Made by a program: the position numbers and the translations under genes. DNA of 64,000 bases from Actinomycetota bacterium (GTDB lineage: Bacteria; Actinomycetota; UBA4738; HRBIN12): positions 62,001 to 126,000 of the forward strand of contig DASQWI010000004.1 in assembly GCA_035640355.1 (NCBI GenBank). Reading direction: 5' to 3'. This document shows, piece after piece, positions 1 through 8,418 of this stretch (the stretch's first letter is position 1; the number at the start of each line of letters is the position of its first letter). A model generated the notes under the pieces. It searched no databases. It worked only from the letters and a program-made list of their open reading frames with translations, and was not told where the DNA came from.

Positions 1-450
1 CCCGGCCTGCGAGCTCACGTGCACGATGCGTCCGTAGCCCTGCCTGATCATGTGACGCCCGGCGGCCTGACTCGCGAAGAACGTCCCCTTCACGTTGACC
101 CGCAACGTGTCGTCGAAGTCAGCCTCGTTCACTTCCTCCGCGGCGTTCGTCGGGGCGACGCCCGCGTTGTTCACCAGGATGTCGAGGCGGCCGAGCCGCT
201 CCGCGGTCAAATCGATGCCGGCGCGCACCTGATCGAGGTGGCGAACGTCCATTGCGAGCGGGAGTGCCGTTCGGCCGAGTGAACCGATCTCGTCCGCGAG
301 GTCAGTACCCGCTGAGACGTCACGCAAGCCGAGCGCGACGTTTGCACCGGCGTTCGCGAGCGCCAGCGAGATCGCCCGGCCGAGCCCCCGCGCCGCGCCG
401 GTCACGAGCGCCGTCTGACCTTCCAGATCGAACCGCGGGAACCCGTTCAT
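1..450 (-). CDS. SDR family oxidoreductase, partial (C-terminus beyond left edge)
   Basis: The visible 150 codons give the N-terminal part of a classical NAD(P)-dependent short-chain dehydrogenase of the 3-oxoacyl-ACP reductase (FabG-like) type. Seen directly: cofactor loop TGAARGLG (residues 17-24), acidic DVR (68-70), NNAG (94-97) and the first catalytic-serine strand VSS at the very edge (about 145-147). The YxxxK pair lies outside the window, so substrate and activity cannot be judged. The start ATG follows a G-rich stretch (GAGGGGGG) suitable as ribosome binding site. It is divergent from the MFS gene, with 85 bp between starts. Confidence 0.9.
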   Translation of the reverse strand, partial: MNGFPRFDLEGQTALVTGAARGLGRAISLALANAGANVALGLRDVSAGTDLADEIGSLGRTALPLAMDVRHLDQVRAGIDLTAERLGRLDILVNNAGVAPTNAAEEVNEADFDDTLRVNVKGTFFASQAAGRHMIRQGYGRIVHVSSQAG

Positions 451-535
451 CGCTCAACCCCCCTCGAGAGAAGAGCGCCGAGCGTAACGATGCGTACGCG
501 AACCTGCGGTCAATGCGGCCTCGAAACGCACTCGT

Positions 536-1879
536 ATGCTCCTCGGCGTGGCCGGTCTCCTCGAGCGTCTCGGCTTGCGGCGGCGCGCTTCGGCGTTCGT
601 CGACCGGATCGGCATCCTGCGGCCCCTTCGGGTTCGCGACTTTGCGCTGCTGTGGGCCGGCCTGACGATCTCGTTCATCGGCGACGGGATCTACATCATC
701 GCCATCGCCTGGCAGACGTACGACCTGTCGAACTCGCCGTCGGCGCTTGCCGCCGTGGGGATCGCGTGGAGCCTGCCGCAGGTCGTGCTGGTGCTCGCGA
801 GTGGCGTGCTCTCAGACCGACTCGACCGTCGGCACCTCATGATCGCGGGCGACGTCATCCGCGGCATTGCAATCGGAACGATCGGTTACCTGTCGATCGT
901 CGATGTCTTGACGCTCCCGATCCTGATCCTGCTCGTGGTCGTGTACGGCGCCGGGCAGGCGATCTTCGCACCGGCGTTCAGCTCGATCGTGCCCACGATC
1001 GTCCCGGACGACCTGCTGGTACAGGCGAACTCGCTCGGCCAGTTCGTCCGCCCCATTTCGTGGACGCTGATCGGACCGCTCGTCGGCGGCGCCCTGGTGG
1101 CGAGCATCGGACCGGGCTGGGCCTTCGTTGCCGACGCCGGCACGTTCGCGTTCTCGGCCGTGATGATCTTCGCCATGCGCACGCGTCACGTGCCGAGATC
1201 CGAGGAGGAGCGGACGTCGCCCTGGGCGGATCTGGTCGAGGGCCTCCGCTACGTACGCGGCCGGACGTGGCTCTGGGTGTCGATGGTTGCCGCGACCGTG
1301 AGCTTGCTCGCAACGTGGGGACCGTGGGAGGTGCTCGTGCCGTACGTCGTGCGAAACGACCTGAGCGGCTCGGCCGCGGCGCTCGGACTGGTCTACGGAG
1401 CCGGGGGCGTGGGGGCCGTCACCGCGGCCATCGTCTTGGGACAGCGCGGCCGGATCCCTCGCCGAGCCGTCACGGTCTTGTACATCGCGTGGACGGTCGG
1501 GATGTTCGCCACGGCGGGGTTCGGTGTCGTGACCAGCGTGTGGCAGGCCATGCTCGTGGCGCTCGTCGCGGAGACGTCGATCACGATCCTGATCGTGATC
1601 TGGTACACGCTCCTGCAGCGGCTCGTGCCGTCACACCTTCTCGGACGCGTTTCGAGCCTGGACTGGATGATCTCGATCGCTGGGGTGCCGGCGTCGTTCG
1701 CCATCGTCGGTCCCGCCGCCGACGCGTTCGGCGTCGACGCGACTCTGATCGCGGCCGGCGTGATCGGTGGGGCGCTCACGCTCGCGTTCATGTTCTATCC
1801 GGGTGCGCGCGCTCCCGAACGCGATGGTTCACTCGAGGCGGTTCCTGTCGAACCGGAGGGTGCTCCCGTCACGACGTGA
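536..1879 (+). CDS. MFS transporter (MFS_3 / EntS-like exporter)
   Basis: 447-residue integral membrane protein of the major facilitator superfamily. The first transmembrane segment carries ALLWAGLTISFIGDG, typical of the MFS_3 (enterobactin-exporter-like) branch, and LSDRLDRRHLM matches the loop 2-3 signature. About 12 hydrophobic segments fill the length, the usual size for the family. A proton-driven exporter of a small molecule or drug is expected from the family; the substrate is not deducible. The gene is followed after 39 bp by an aldo/keto reductase on the same strand, which may be co-transcribed. Confidence 0.85.
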   Translation: MLLGVAGLLERLGLRRRASAFVDRIGILRPLRVRDFALLWAGLTISFIGDGIYIIAIAWQTYDLSNSPSALAAVGIAWSLPQVVLVLASGVLSDRLDRRHLMIAGDVIRGIAIGTIGYLSIVDVLTLPILILLVVVYGAGQAIFAPAFSSIVPTIVPDDLLVQANSLGQFVRPISWTLIGPLVGGALVASIGPGWAFVADAGTFAFSAVMIFAMRTRHVPRSEEERTSPWADLVEGLRYVRGRTWLWVSMVAATVSLLATWGPWEVLVPYVVRNDLSGSAAALGLVYGAGGVGAVTAAIVLGQRGRIPRRAVTVLYIAWTVGMFATAGFGVVTSVWQAMLVALVAETSITILIVIWYTLLQRLVPSHLLGRVSSLDWMISIAGVPASFAIVGPAADAFGVDATLIAAGVIGGALTLAFMFYPGARAPERDGSLEAVPVEPEGAPVTT

Positions 1880-1918
1880 AGTGGTGCAATGGAATCCTCA
1901 CGACGTGAGGAGGGCCTG

Positions 1919-2890
1919 ATGGAGTACGTGCACCTCGGCCGGCTCGGTCTCAAGGTCAGCCCGCTCTGTCTCGGAACGATGAACTTCGGGCCCGAGACGT
2001 CCGAGCAGGACAGCTTCGCGATCATGGACCGAGCGATCGACCTCGGCATCAACTTCTTCGACACCGCCAACGTCTACGGCCGTTCGAAGGGCGTCGGCGC
2101 GACCGAGACGATCGTGGGCAAGTGGTTCGCCGAAGGCGGCGGACGGCGGGAGAAGGTCGTCGTCGCCACGAAGGTCTACGGCGAGATGGGCAAGTGGCCG
2201 AACGACTCGCGGCTGTCGGCGCGACACATCCGCGACGCGTGCGAGGGGAGCCTTCGCCGTCTGCAGACCGATCACATCGACGTCTACCAGATGCACCACG
2301 TGTACCGGCCGGCGACGTGGGACGAGATCTGGCAGGCGTTCGAAACGCTCGTGCAGCAGGGCAAGGTGCTGTACGTCGGTTCGAGCAACTTCGCCGGGTG
2401 GCACATCGCGCGGGCGAACGAGGCCGCGAAGGCACGCCATTTCCTCGGTCTCGTTTCCGAGCAGTGCCTGTACAACCTGGTCGACCGCGACAGCGAGCTC
2501 GAAGTGCTCCCCGCGTGCGAGGCGTACGGTATGGGGGTCATCCCGTGGAGCCCACTCGGCGGCGGTCTGCTGGGCGGCGTGCTCGAGAAGCTCGAGGGGG
2601 GCCGGCGGTCGAGGGGGAGCGTTCAGGAGGAGCTGGACAAGCACCGCGATCGGATCGAGGCGTACGAGAAGTTCTGCGCTGATCTCGGCGAGCGCCCCGC
2701 CGACGTCGCGCTCGCGTGGCTTCTGGCGAGCCCCGTCGTCACGGCGCCGATCATCGGACCGAGGACGATGGAACAGCTCGACGGCTCCATGCGTTCGCTC
2801 GAGCTTCGACTCGACGACAAGGCGATGCGGCGGCTCGACCAGATCTTCCCCGGTCCCGGAGGGCCGGCGCCCGAGGCGTACGCGTGGTAG
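1919..2890 (+). CDS. Aldo/keto reductase
   Basis: 323-residue NAD(P)H-dependent aldo/keto reductase of the YajO/Kv-beta-like group, expected to reduce aldehydes or ketones in the cytosol. The catalytic tetrad is visible: Asp48 and Tyr53 in FFDTANVYG, Lys85 in ATKVYG, and His126/His127 in YQMHHVY. The C-terminal NADP-binding motif is in PIIGPRTMEQLDGS. An upstream in-frame ATG at 1889 exists, but the ATG at 1919 has GAGGAGG six bases upstream and begins at the conserved family start, so it is preferred. Confidence 0.92.
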   Translation: MEYVHLGRLGLKVSPLCLGTMNFGPETSEQDSFAIMDRAIDLGINFFDTANVYGRSKGVGATETIVGKWFAEGGGRREKVVVATKVYGEMGKWPNDSRLSARHIRDACEGSLRRLQTDHIDVYQMHHVYRPATWDEIWQAFETLVQQGKVLYVGSSNFAGWHIARANEAAKARHFLGLVSEQCLYNLVDRDSELEVLPACEAYGMGVIPWSPLGGGLLGGVLEKLEGGRRSRGSVQEELDKHRDRIEAYEKFCADLGERPADVALAWLLASPVVTAPIIGPRTMEQLDGSMRSLELRLDDKAMRRLDQIFPGPGGPAPEAYAW

Positions 2891-2982
2891 TGACGTTCTA
2901 GACACGTCATTCGTCACGTTCGTGTGGAGAACGTGGTCGGCTCGTTGCGGCCGCGACGCCGCATCTGGGATACCGTCCGTCC

Positions 2983-3162
2983 GTGACGGCGAAGGATGGA
3001 CATCCGGTCGAGCGTGTAGAGGACCTGACCGAGGAGGAGGGAGCCGTGCTCCACAAGGTCGTGGAGGTCCTGCGGCGCATCGAGTTCGGAACGATCCTGC
3101 TCGTCGTGCAGGACGGGAAGGTCGTCCAGATCGAGATGGCCGAGAAGTTCCGTCTTCGGTAA
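2983..3162 (+). CDS. YezD family small protein (DUF2292)
   Basis: 59-residue protein from a GTG start, with an acidic N-terminus and the characteristic C-terminal block LRRIEFGTILLVVQDGKVVQ followed by IEMAEKFRLR. This layout (IxxGxIxxxxxDGKVxQIExxEKxR) is that of DUF2292/YezD, a family often next to sulfur or sulfonate ABC transporters; its biochemical role is unknown. TACCGT lies six bases before the GTG, suggesting a leaderless transcript. The ABC importer starts 139 bp downstream, behind its own promoter and terminator, so yezD is upstream of but not simply co-transcribed with it. Confidence 0.8.
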   Translation: MTAKDGHPVERVEDLTEEEGAVLHKVVEVLRRIEFGTILLVVQDGKVVQIEMAEKFRLR

Positions 3163-3173
3163 CGCGCGCTTCG

Positions 3174-3203
3174 TTGACAGCCCTCGCGCGCCCTCGATAG
3201 TGT
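3174..3203 (+). promoter_or_regulatory. Promoter of the sulfonate/nitrate-type ABC operon
   Basis: Perfect TTGACA (3174-3179), an 18-bp spacer and TAGTGT (3198-3203). It lies just after the yezD stop and immediately before a terminator-containing leader, so transcription would begin near 3210 and run into the hairpin at 3237-3268. Confidence 0.7.
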
Positions 3204-3205
3204 TC

Positions 3206-3301
3206 AACCGTTCGGCAGGCTGACCAGACGACTGGAGGCCGCGACACATCTGTGTCGCGGCCGTTTTTGCGTTTCAAGGGACGTTTCAAGGGAGGGTGTT
3301 G
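3206..3301 (+). promoter_or_regulatory. 5' leader with attenuator; candidate riboswitch
   Basis: About 95 bases separate the promoter from the ATG of the lipoprotein gene. The first 30 contain a small hairpin (CCAG-ACGA-CTGG, 3223-3234) directly upstream of and partly competing with an intrinsic terminator. After the terminator come two tandem 12-mers (GTTTCAAGGGAC and GTTTCAAGGGAG, 3271-3294), the second providing the ribosome binding site. No leader peptide with a start codon after the promoter was found, which argues against classic peptide attenuation. Ligand or protein partner is unknown; a sulfur metabolite is an inference from the genes controlled. Confidence 0.55.
3237..3268 (+). terminator. 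Intrinsic terminator inside the ABC operon leader
   Basis: GGCCGCGACACA pairs with TGTCGCGGCC-containing 3251-3262 to give a nearly perfect 10-12 bp GC-rich stem with a tiny loop, followed by G and five T (3264-3268). It lies between a promoter and the first gene of the operon, the position of an attenuator. Confidence 0.8.
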
Positions 3302-4336
3302 ATGCGAAAGGCGGTGTTGGTACTCGCCGCAACGGCGCTCGTTGCAGGGGCATGCGCTAGCTCTGATGAACGCGCTCGAGGGGAGGAGGGCGTCCTCCGG
3401 CTCGGGATCTTCCCGAACCTGACGCACGCGCCGGGCTACATCGCGCTCGAGCAGGGGATCTTCGAAGACGTCCTCGCGCCGACGAACGTGGAGGTCACGT
3501 ACTTCAACTCCGGCTCGGACGCCGGCGCCGCCATCCAGTCCGGCTCGATCGACGCGACGTACATCGGCCCCGGCCCCGCTACGGCGCTGTACCTGCAGCC
3601 CGATTCGCGCGTCGCGATCGTGTCCGGCGTCACGTCTGGCGGCGCGTCGTTCGTCGTGCGCACCGGCGCGGGGATCGAATCGCCCGAGGATCTCGACGGC
3701 AAGCGGATCGCGGTACCGGGCGTCGGCAACACGCAGGACGTCGCGCTTCGCACGTGGCTCCACGAGCAGGGGTTGAAGGCGAATGACGAGGGCGGCGAGG
3801 TCTCCGTAGCCGCCGTCGACAACCCCGAGCTCCTCGGTCTGTTCCAGGCCGGACAGGTCGACGGGGCGTGGGAGCCGGAGCCCTACCCAAGCCTCCTGAT
3901 CTCCGAGGGTCTGGCCGAGCCGTTCGTCGACGAAGCCGACCTGTGGCCGAACGGGGAGTTCGTCACGACCGTCCTCGCCGTGAACACGACGTACATGGAG
4001 GCCCACCCCGACGTCGTCGCCAGGCTTGTCGAGGCGAACGTCCAGGCGATCCAGGCGATCGAGGACGATCCGGAAGCAGCCAAGGCGGCCGCGCAGGCTG
4101 GATTGATCAACGCCGGAGCGCCATCGCTCCATCAGTCAGTCGTCGACACGGCGTGGGACAAGCTCACGTTCACGTGGGATCCCATCGCGCCCAGCCTGAT
4201 CCAGGGGGCGGCGAACGCGTATTCGCTCGGATACCTCGACACCCAGCCCGTCGACATGACGGCGTTGTTCAGGCTCGAGCCACTGAACGACGTCCTCAAC
4301 GGCATGGACGTCCCGTTGATCCAGGTCGTGGCATGA
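3302..4336 (+). CDS. ABC transporter substrate-binding lipoprotein (sulfonate/nitrate/taurine type)
   Basis: 344-residue periplasm-type binding protein anchored as a lipoprotein: a charged MRK start, hydrophobic stretch and lipobox LVAGAC with Cys18. The mature part has the NMT1/SsuA/TauA fold features: LRLGIFPNLTHAPGYIALEQG near the start, SGSIDATYIGPGPA and the hinge strands DLDGKRIAVPGVGNTQD. It would deliver an oxidised nitrogen or sulfur anion, or an organosulfonate, to the permease. The ATG at 3302 is preceded by AAGGGAGG; two upstream codons (GTG, TTG) are alternative starts. It overlaps the ATPase gene by ATGA. The nearby yezD gene favours a sulfur substrate. Confidence 0.85.
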   Translation: MRKAVLVLAATALVAGACASSDERARGEEGVLRLGIFPNLTHAPGYIALEQGIFEDVLAPTNVEVTYFNSGSDAGAAIQSGSIDATYIGPGPATALYLQPDSRVAIVSGVTSGGASFVVRTGAGIESPEDLDGKRIAVPGVGNTQDVALRTWLHEQGLKANDEGGEVSVAAVDNPELLGLFQAGQVDGAWEPEPYPSLLISEGLAEPFVDEADLWPNGEFVTTVLAVNTTYMEAHPDVVARLVEANVQAIQAIEDDPEAAKAAAQAGLINAGAPSLHQSVVDTAWDKLTFTWDPIAPSLIQGAANAYSLGYLDTQPVDMTALFRLEPLNDVLNGMDVPLIQVVA

Positions 4337-5163
4337 GACCCGAGCTCTCGCTCGTCGAGCCCCAGGCGCGCGACGGTACCCCGAAGCTCTCGGCGCGGGG
4401 CGTGTCGAAGACGTTCCGCAACCAACGAGGTGACGTGGTGCGCGCGCTCGGCAAGGTCGACCTCGACGTCGCGCCTGGGGAGTTCATCTGCTTGATCGGC
4501 CCATCGGGCTGCGGGAAGACGACGCTGCTGAACCTGTTCGCCGGGCTCGACCGGCCGGATACGGGCGAGCTCTTCATCGAGGGGCGGCCTATCCAGGCGC
4601 CGGGACCGGATCGAGCCGTGCTGTTCCAAGACCCGGCGCTGTTCCCGTGGCTCAGCGTTCGCCGCAACGTCGAGTTCGCCCTCGAGCTGATCGGCACCCC
4701 GAAGGACGAACGCGGCGACATCGCCATGCACTGGCTCCGCCGCGTCCATCTCCGGCGGTTCGCCGACGCGCAGCCCCACGAGCTGTCGGGCGGGATGCGC
4801 TCGCGGGCGGCGTTGGCGCGGGCGCTGGCCTGCCGGCCTCAGGTGCTCCTCGCCGACGAGCCGTTCGCGGCGCTTGACGCCCAGACGCGAGAGATCCTCC
4901 AGCACGAGCTACAGGAGGTGTGGTTGGAGGTCCGCAACACGTTCATCTTCGTGACGCACAACGTGCGTGAGGCCGTCTTTCTGGCCGACCGGGTCGTCCT
5001 CATGTCCGCGCCGCCCGGGTCGTTCGTCGCCGAGCACCGCATCGCGGCGCCGCGGCCGCGGCAATTCGAGGACGTGCTCCTGGGCAAGGTCGTCGTCGAC
5101 ATCCACGAGCACCTGCTGAAGGAGGTGGAGAAAGTTGTCCAGCGCGAGCGCGAGGTGGTCTGA
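4333..5163 (+). CDS. ABC transporter ATP-binding protein (SsuB/TauB/NrtD-like)
   Basis: 276-residue ATPase that powers the importer. Walker A GPSGCGKTT (about 56-64), Q-loop in LFQDPALFPWL, signature LSGGMRSR (about 152-159), Walker B VLLADEP (about 172-178) and switch His in VTHNV are all present. The phrase FPWLSVRRNVEFALEL is typical of the nitrate/sulfonate/bicarbonate subfamily. The start overlaps the stop of the binding-protein gene (ATGA), and the permease gene begins within its 3' end, so the three are translationally coupled. Confidence 0.93.
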   Translation: MRPELSLVEPQARDGTPKLSARGVSKTFRNQRGDVVRALGKVDLDVAPGEFICLIGPSGCGKTTLLNLFAGLDRPDTGELFIEGRPIQAPGPDRAVLFQDPALFPWLSVRRNVEFALELIGTPKDERGDIAMHWLRRVHLRRFADAQPHELSGGMRSRAALARALACRPQVLLADEPFAALDAQTREILQHELQEVWLEVRNTFIFVTHNVREAVFLADRVVLMSAPPGSFVAEHRIAAPRPRQFEDVLLGKVVVDIHEHLLKEVEKVVQREREVV

Positions 5164-5974
5164 CGTTGCCGGGTCGAGCGCAACATGGTCCAACGTCGCC
5201 AAGCAGATCCTGCCGCGCCTGGCCGCCGTCGGTGGGCTCCTGCTGATCTGGTGGCTCATCTCCATCTCCGGCCTGTTCTCCGAGAGCGTGGTTCCGGCTC
5301 CGGACTCGGTGATCGCGTCGTTCGCCGAGAACTTCGCGCAACCGTCGCCGCCGAGGGAATCGATCCTCGACGCCGCGCAGGCGAGCGTGATCCGTCTGAT
5401 CGTCGGACTCGGTATCGGCATCCTGATCGGAACCGCCCTCGGTCTCACAATGGCCGCCTCGGCGTGGATTCAGCGAAGTGTCGGGAGCTTGATGTCCGGG
5501 CTCCAGGCATTGCCGTCGATCTCGTGGCTGCCCCTCGCCATCATCTGGTTCGGGCTGAACGAGCGCGCCATATTGTTCGTCGTCGTCATCGCCTCGATCC
5601 CCGCGGTCGCTATAGCGGCGGCATCGGCGATCCGCCTCGTGCCGCCGCTCCTGGTTCGCGCCGGTAGGACACTGGGCGCGCGTCGCTGGACGCTCTACCG
5701 GCGGGTGGTGTTGCCTGCGGCCGTTCCCGCCTATCTCGGAGGACTGCAATCGGCGTGGGCGCTCGCTTGGCGTGCCCTCATGGCGGGAGAGCTCATCTCG
5801 ACGGGCGGTAAGGGCCTCGGCCACCTGCTCGACGCCAACAGGCAGATCTTCTCGACGAGGAACATCTTTGCGGTGATGTTGATGATCATCATCGTCGGTA
5901 TGTCCGTCGAAGCGTTGTTCGGCGCCGTCGACCGGCGCGTGCGAAGCAGGCGGGGTCTGTTGGTGAACGCGTAG
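5135..5974 (+). CDS. ABC transporter permease (SsuC/TauC-like)
   Basis: 279-residue inner-membrane permease with about six transmembrane helices and the BPD_transp_1 EAA-type loop (RAGRTLGARRWTLYRRVVLPAAVPAYLGGL, about 176-205). The start is a TTG at 5135 inside the ATPase gene; it is supported by an excellent AAGGAGGT (5119-5126) eight bases upstream, and no better start follows. It completes the three-component importer. Its stop lies 3 bp from the convergent nicotinate phosphoribosyltransferase gene. Confidence 0.92.
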   Translation: MSSASARWSDVAGSSATWSNVAKQILPRLAAVGGLLLIWWLISISGLFSESVVPAPDSVIASFAENFAQPSPPRESILDAAQASVIRLIVGLGIGILIGTALGLTMAASAWIQRSVGSLMSGLQALPSISWLPLAIIWFGLNERAILFVVVIASIPAVAIAAASAIRLVPPLLVRAGRTLGARRWTLYRRVVLPAAVPAYLGGLQSAWALAWRALMAGELISTGGKGLGHLLDANRQIFSTRNIFAVMLMIIIVGMSVEALFGAVDRRVRSRRGLLVNA

Positions 5975-5977
5975 CGC

Positions 5978-7309
5978 CTACAAGACCGCTGCGCGCTTGA
6001 GCGCGTCCGAACGCGCCTCCTGAGTCAGCTGCAGCAGCGCGTCCGAGACCCGCGGCACGTGCTGGTCGGGCCGCTCGATCGCCTTCATCGGCTGTGGCAG
6101 CCGTTCGAGATCTGCGTGGAACAGGCCGCGCGCGGTCTCCAGGGTTCGGTGCGGGCCGGTTCGGCGTCCATCCGTCATCACCGGGACGAGCAAAGGTTCG
6201 CTCTCGGCAGGGAGCGTCTCATCACGTAACCCGATCGTGTCGCCGTCGGGGCCGCGGAACACCTGCTTCCGACCGGGCGACGTGGCTTTCTGCGACGAGA
6301 GCTTCATCATCGGCCGAGCGTCGTACTCGACCAGCTTGTAGGCGGAATCGAGCGATGGCGCGTCGGCTGAAACACCGACGCGAGTGCCGACACCGAACGC
6401 ATCGATCGGAGCGCCACTCCGCACCAACCGATCCACCTCGATCTCGTCGAGTCCGCCGCTGACGAAGATGCGGACCTCGTGGAGCCCGGCGTCGTCGAGG
6501 ATCTCGCGAGAGGCTCGACTCAGCTGGCCCAGGTCTCCGCTGTCGATCCGGATTCCGAGATGGTCCGACAGATTCAGCTCCTTCATCACAGCGATCGCAG
6601 CTCGTACGCCGTTCAGCGTGTCGTAGGTGTCGACGAGGAACGTCGTGCGGTCGGGGAAATCGCGCGCGAAGGTTCGGAACGCCTCGGCTTCCGTCGGGAA
6701 CGACTCGACATAGGAGTGCGCCATGGTGCCCGCGACCTTCAGCCCGAGCTGGCGCGCCGCCTCTACGTTGCTGGTGGACGAGAATCCGACGAATGAGCTC
6801 ACCCGGGCGACCGTCATCGCCGCCTCGAGGCCCTGTGTCCGCCGGAGCGCGAAGTCGACCACGTCGCGCCCGTCCGCTGCGATCACGCACCTCGCGGCCT
6901 TCGACGCGATCGTCGTGTGGAAGGTGATCTGATTCAGAAGGAATGGCTCGACGAGCTGGGCTACGGCGATCGGAGCGGTGATCTCTAGGAGCGGCTCGCC
7001 GGCGTGGACGATCCGTCCCTCCGGAACCGCCCACACCTCACCCTGAAACCGAAGTCCCGCGAACGCGTCGACCACGTCACGCGGGAAGTTCAGAACCTCT
7101 TCTAGATAGTCGAGGTCACGCTCAGGGAAGTCGAACGTCTCCAGGAACTCCAGGCACGGCTCCAAGCCGGCCGACACGAGGAACCCCCGTGTGGGCGGCA
7201 GCGTCCGGACGAACAGGCTGAACGTTGCCTCCTGTCGCATCCCCCGGCGCAGGTAGCTCGCGGCCATGTTGAGCTCATACAGGTCAGTGAGCAGCGCGCT
7301 CGGCGGCAT
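5978..7309 (-). CDS. pncB: Nicotinate phosphoribosyltransferase
   Basis: 443 residues, matching bacterial NAPRTase, which converts nicotinate and PRPP to nicotinate mononucleotide in NAD salvage. Visible family blocks: N-terminal LLTDLYELNMAASY, the central HSYVESFPTE, IRIDSGDLGQLS and the C-terminal FGVGTRVGVS; the last two bind the phosphoribosyl moiety in the family. TAGCCT lies six bases before the ATG, compatible with a leaderless transcript. The gene is convergent with the ABC permease and divergent from the agmatinase-like gene. Confidence 0.92.
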   Translation of the reverse strand: MPPSALLTDLYELNMAASYLRRGMRQEATFSLFVRTLPPTRGFLVSAGLEPCLEFLETFDFPERDLDYLEEVLNFPRDVVDAFAGLRFQGEVWAVPEGRIVHAGEPLLEITAPIAVAQLVEPFLLNQITFHTTIASKAARCVIAADGRDVVDFALRRTQGLEAAMTVARVSSFVGFSSTSNVEAARQLGLKVAGTMAHSYVESFPTEAEAFRTFARDFPDRTTFLVDTYDTLNGVRAAIAVMKELNLSDHLGIRIDSGDLGQLSRASREILDDAGLHEVRIFVSGGLDEIEVDRLVRSGAPIDAFGVGTRVGVSADAPSLDSAYKLVEYDARPMMKLSSQKATSPGRKQVFRGPDGDTIGLRDETLPAESEPLLVPVMTDGRRTGPHRTLETARGLFHADLERLPQPMKAIERPDQHVPRVSDALLQLTQEARSDALKRAAVL

Positions 7310-7380
7310 GGCGTAAGGCTATCGGGGCTGCGCGCGGTCCGTGGACGCGCTGCGTGCGTCGCGGTTAGCGTGCGGCTGCC

Positions 7381-8418
7381 GTGACCGACGCGCCCGACTT
7401 CCGCATCGAGCAGAGCGAGCTCCAGGCCGAGGGTGACGAGTTCGACGAGTTCGGCTGGCAGGAACTGCCGTACCACACCGACTGGCGCGGTTCGTTCCAC
7501 AAGCTGCCGTGGGCTACCGACGAGGACGCGATCCGTCAAGCAGGAGCGCAGGTGGCCATCGTAGGAGCGCCGCTCGACGACGGGACGTCCGCTCGTGCGG
7601 GCGCGAGGTTCGGGCCACGGGCGATCCGCGAGGCGCCGTACCACTGGGGGACCACCGAAGCGTGGTCGATCCAGCTCGAGGTCGAGCCGTTCCGCGAGCT
7701 TGTCGTCGTCGACGCGGGCGACGCTCCGGTCGTTCCGTCCCGACTCGAGCGGGCACATCGCGTCATCCACGAGAAGGTGCTTCGAGTTGCTCGCGCCGGC
7801 GCGATCCCGATCGTGCTCGGGGGAGACCATTCGATCACCTATCCCTCCGCAGCCGCGGTCGCCCGTCACGTGCACCCGCGCACGGTCGGCATGGTGCACT
7901 TCGACGCGCACGCCGACACGGGCAACGATGTGTGGGGTTCGCTGCTGTCGCACGGCACCCCGATGCGCCGCCTACTGGAAGAGGGTTGGGTAGCAGGGCG
8001 GAACTTCGTGCAGATCGGCCTTCGCGGCCACTGGCCAGAGCGCGAGACGTTCGAGTGGATGCGCGAGCAGGGATTCCGGTGGCACACCATGGTGGAGATC
8101 GAGGAGCGCGGGGCCGAAGCGGTGATCGCCGACGCCATCGATGAAGCGCTCGATGGTCCCGATTGCGTGTACCTCTCGGTCGACATCGACGTCGTCGATC
8201 CGGGCATGGCGCCGGGAACGGGCACGCCCGAGCCGGGCGGGATCCTGGCGCGCGAGATGCTCCGCGCCGTCCGTCAGATCGTCGGCCGGGTCGACCTCGT
8301 GGGGATGGATGTTGTCGAGGTATCACCGCCGTACGACAAGAGCGAGATCACCGCGATGCTCGCGCACCGTGTCGTGCTCGAGTCGATCGGCGCGCTCGCC
8401 CTCAAGGCGCGTTCGTGA
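7381..8418 (+). CDS. Agmatinase / ureohydrolase family protein
   Basis: 345-residue binuclear-manganese ureohydrolase that would hydrolyse agmatine or a related guanidino compound to an amine and urea. The metal-ligand motifs are intact: GGDHSI (about 147-152), DAHAD (about 175-179) and SVDIDVVDP (about 265-273). The N-terminus carries about 50 extra residues, acidic and without a clear domain. The GTG start follows TAGCGT by nine bases. Family members act on agmatine, guanidinobutyrate, proclavaminate and others, so the exact substrate is open. Stop overlaps the next start (GTGA). Confidence 0.88.
   Translation: MTDAPDFRIEQSELQAEGDEFDEFGWQELPYHTDWRGSFHKLPWATDEDAIRQAGAQVAIVGAPLDDGTSARAGARFGPRAIREAPYHWGTTEAWSIQLEVEPFRELVVVDAGDAPVVPSRLERAHRVIHEKVLRVARAGAIPIVLGGDHSITYPSAAAVARHVHPRTVGMVHFDAHADTGNDVWGSLLSHGTPMRRLLEEGWVAGRNFVQIGLRGHWPERETFEWMREQGFRWHTMVEIEERGAEAVIADAIDEALDGPDCVYLSVDIDVVDPGMAPGTGTPEPGGILAREMLRAVRQIVGRVDLVGMDVVEVSPPYDKSEITAMLAHRVVLESIGALALKARS

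Noticed and set aside
3237..3268. Terminator belonging only to yezD
   Set aside because: A consensus promoter lies between the yezD stop and the hairpin, so the hairpin must also act on the downstream operon's transcript.
1898..4132. 744-codon open frame on the minus strand
   Set aside because: Mirror of the aldo/keto reductase, yezD and lipoprotein genes, which have clear motifs; it also runs across the promoter/terminator. High GC keeps antisense frames open.
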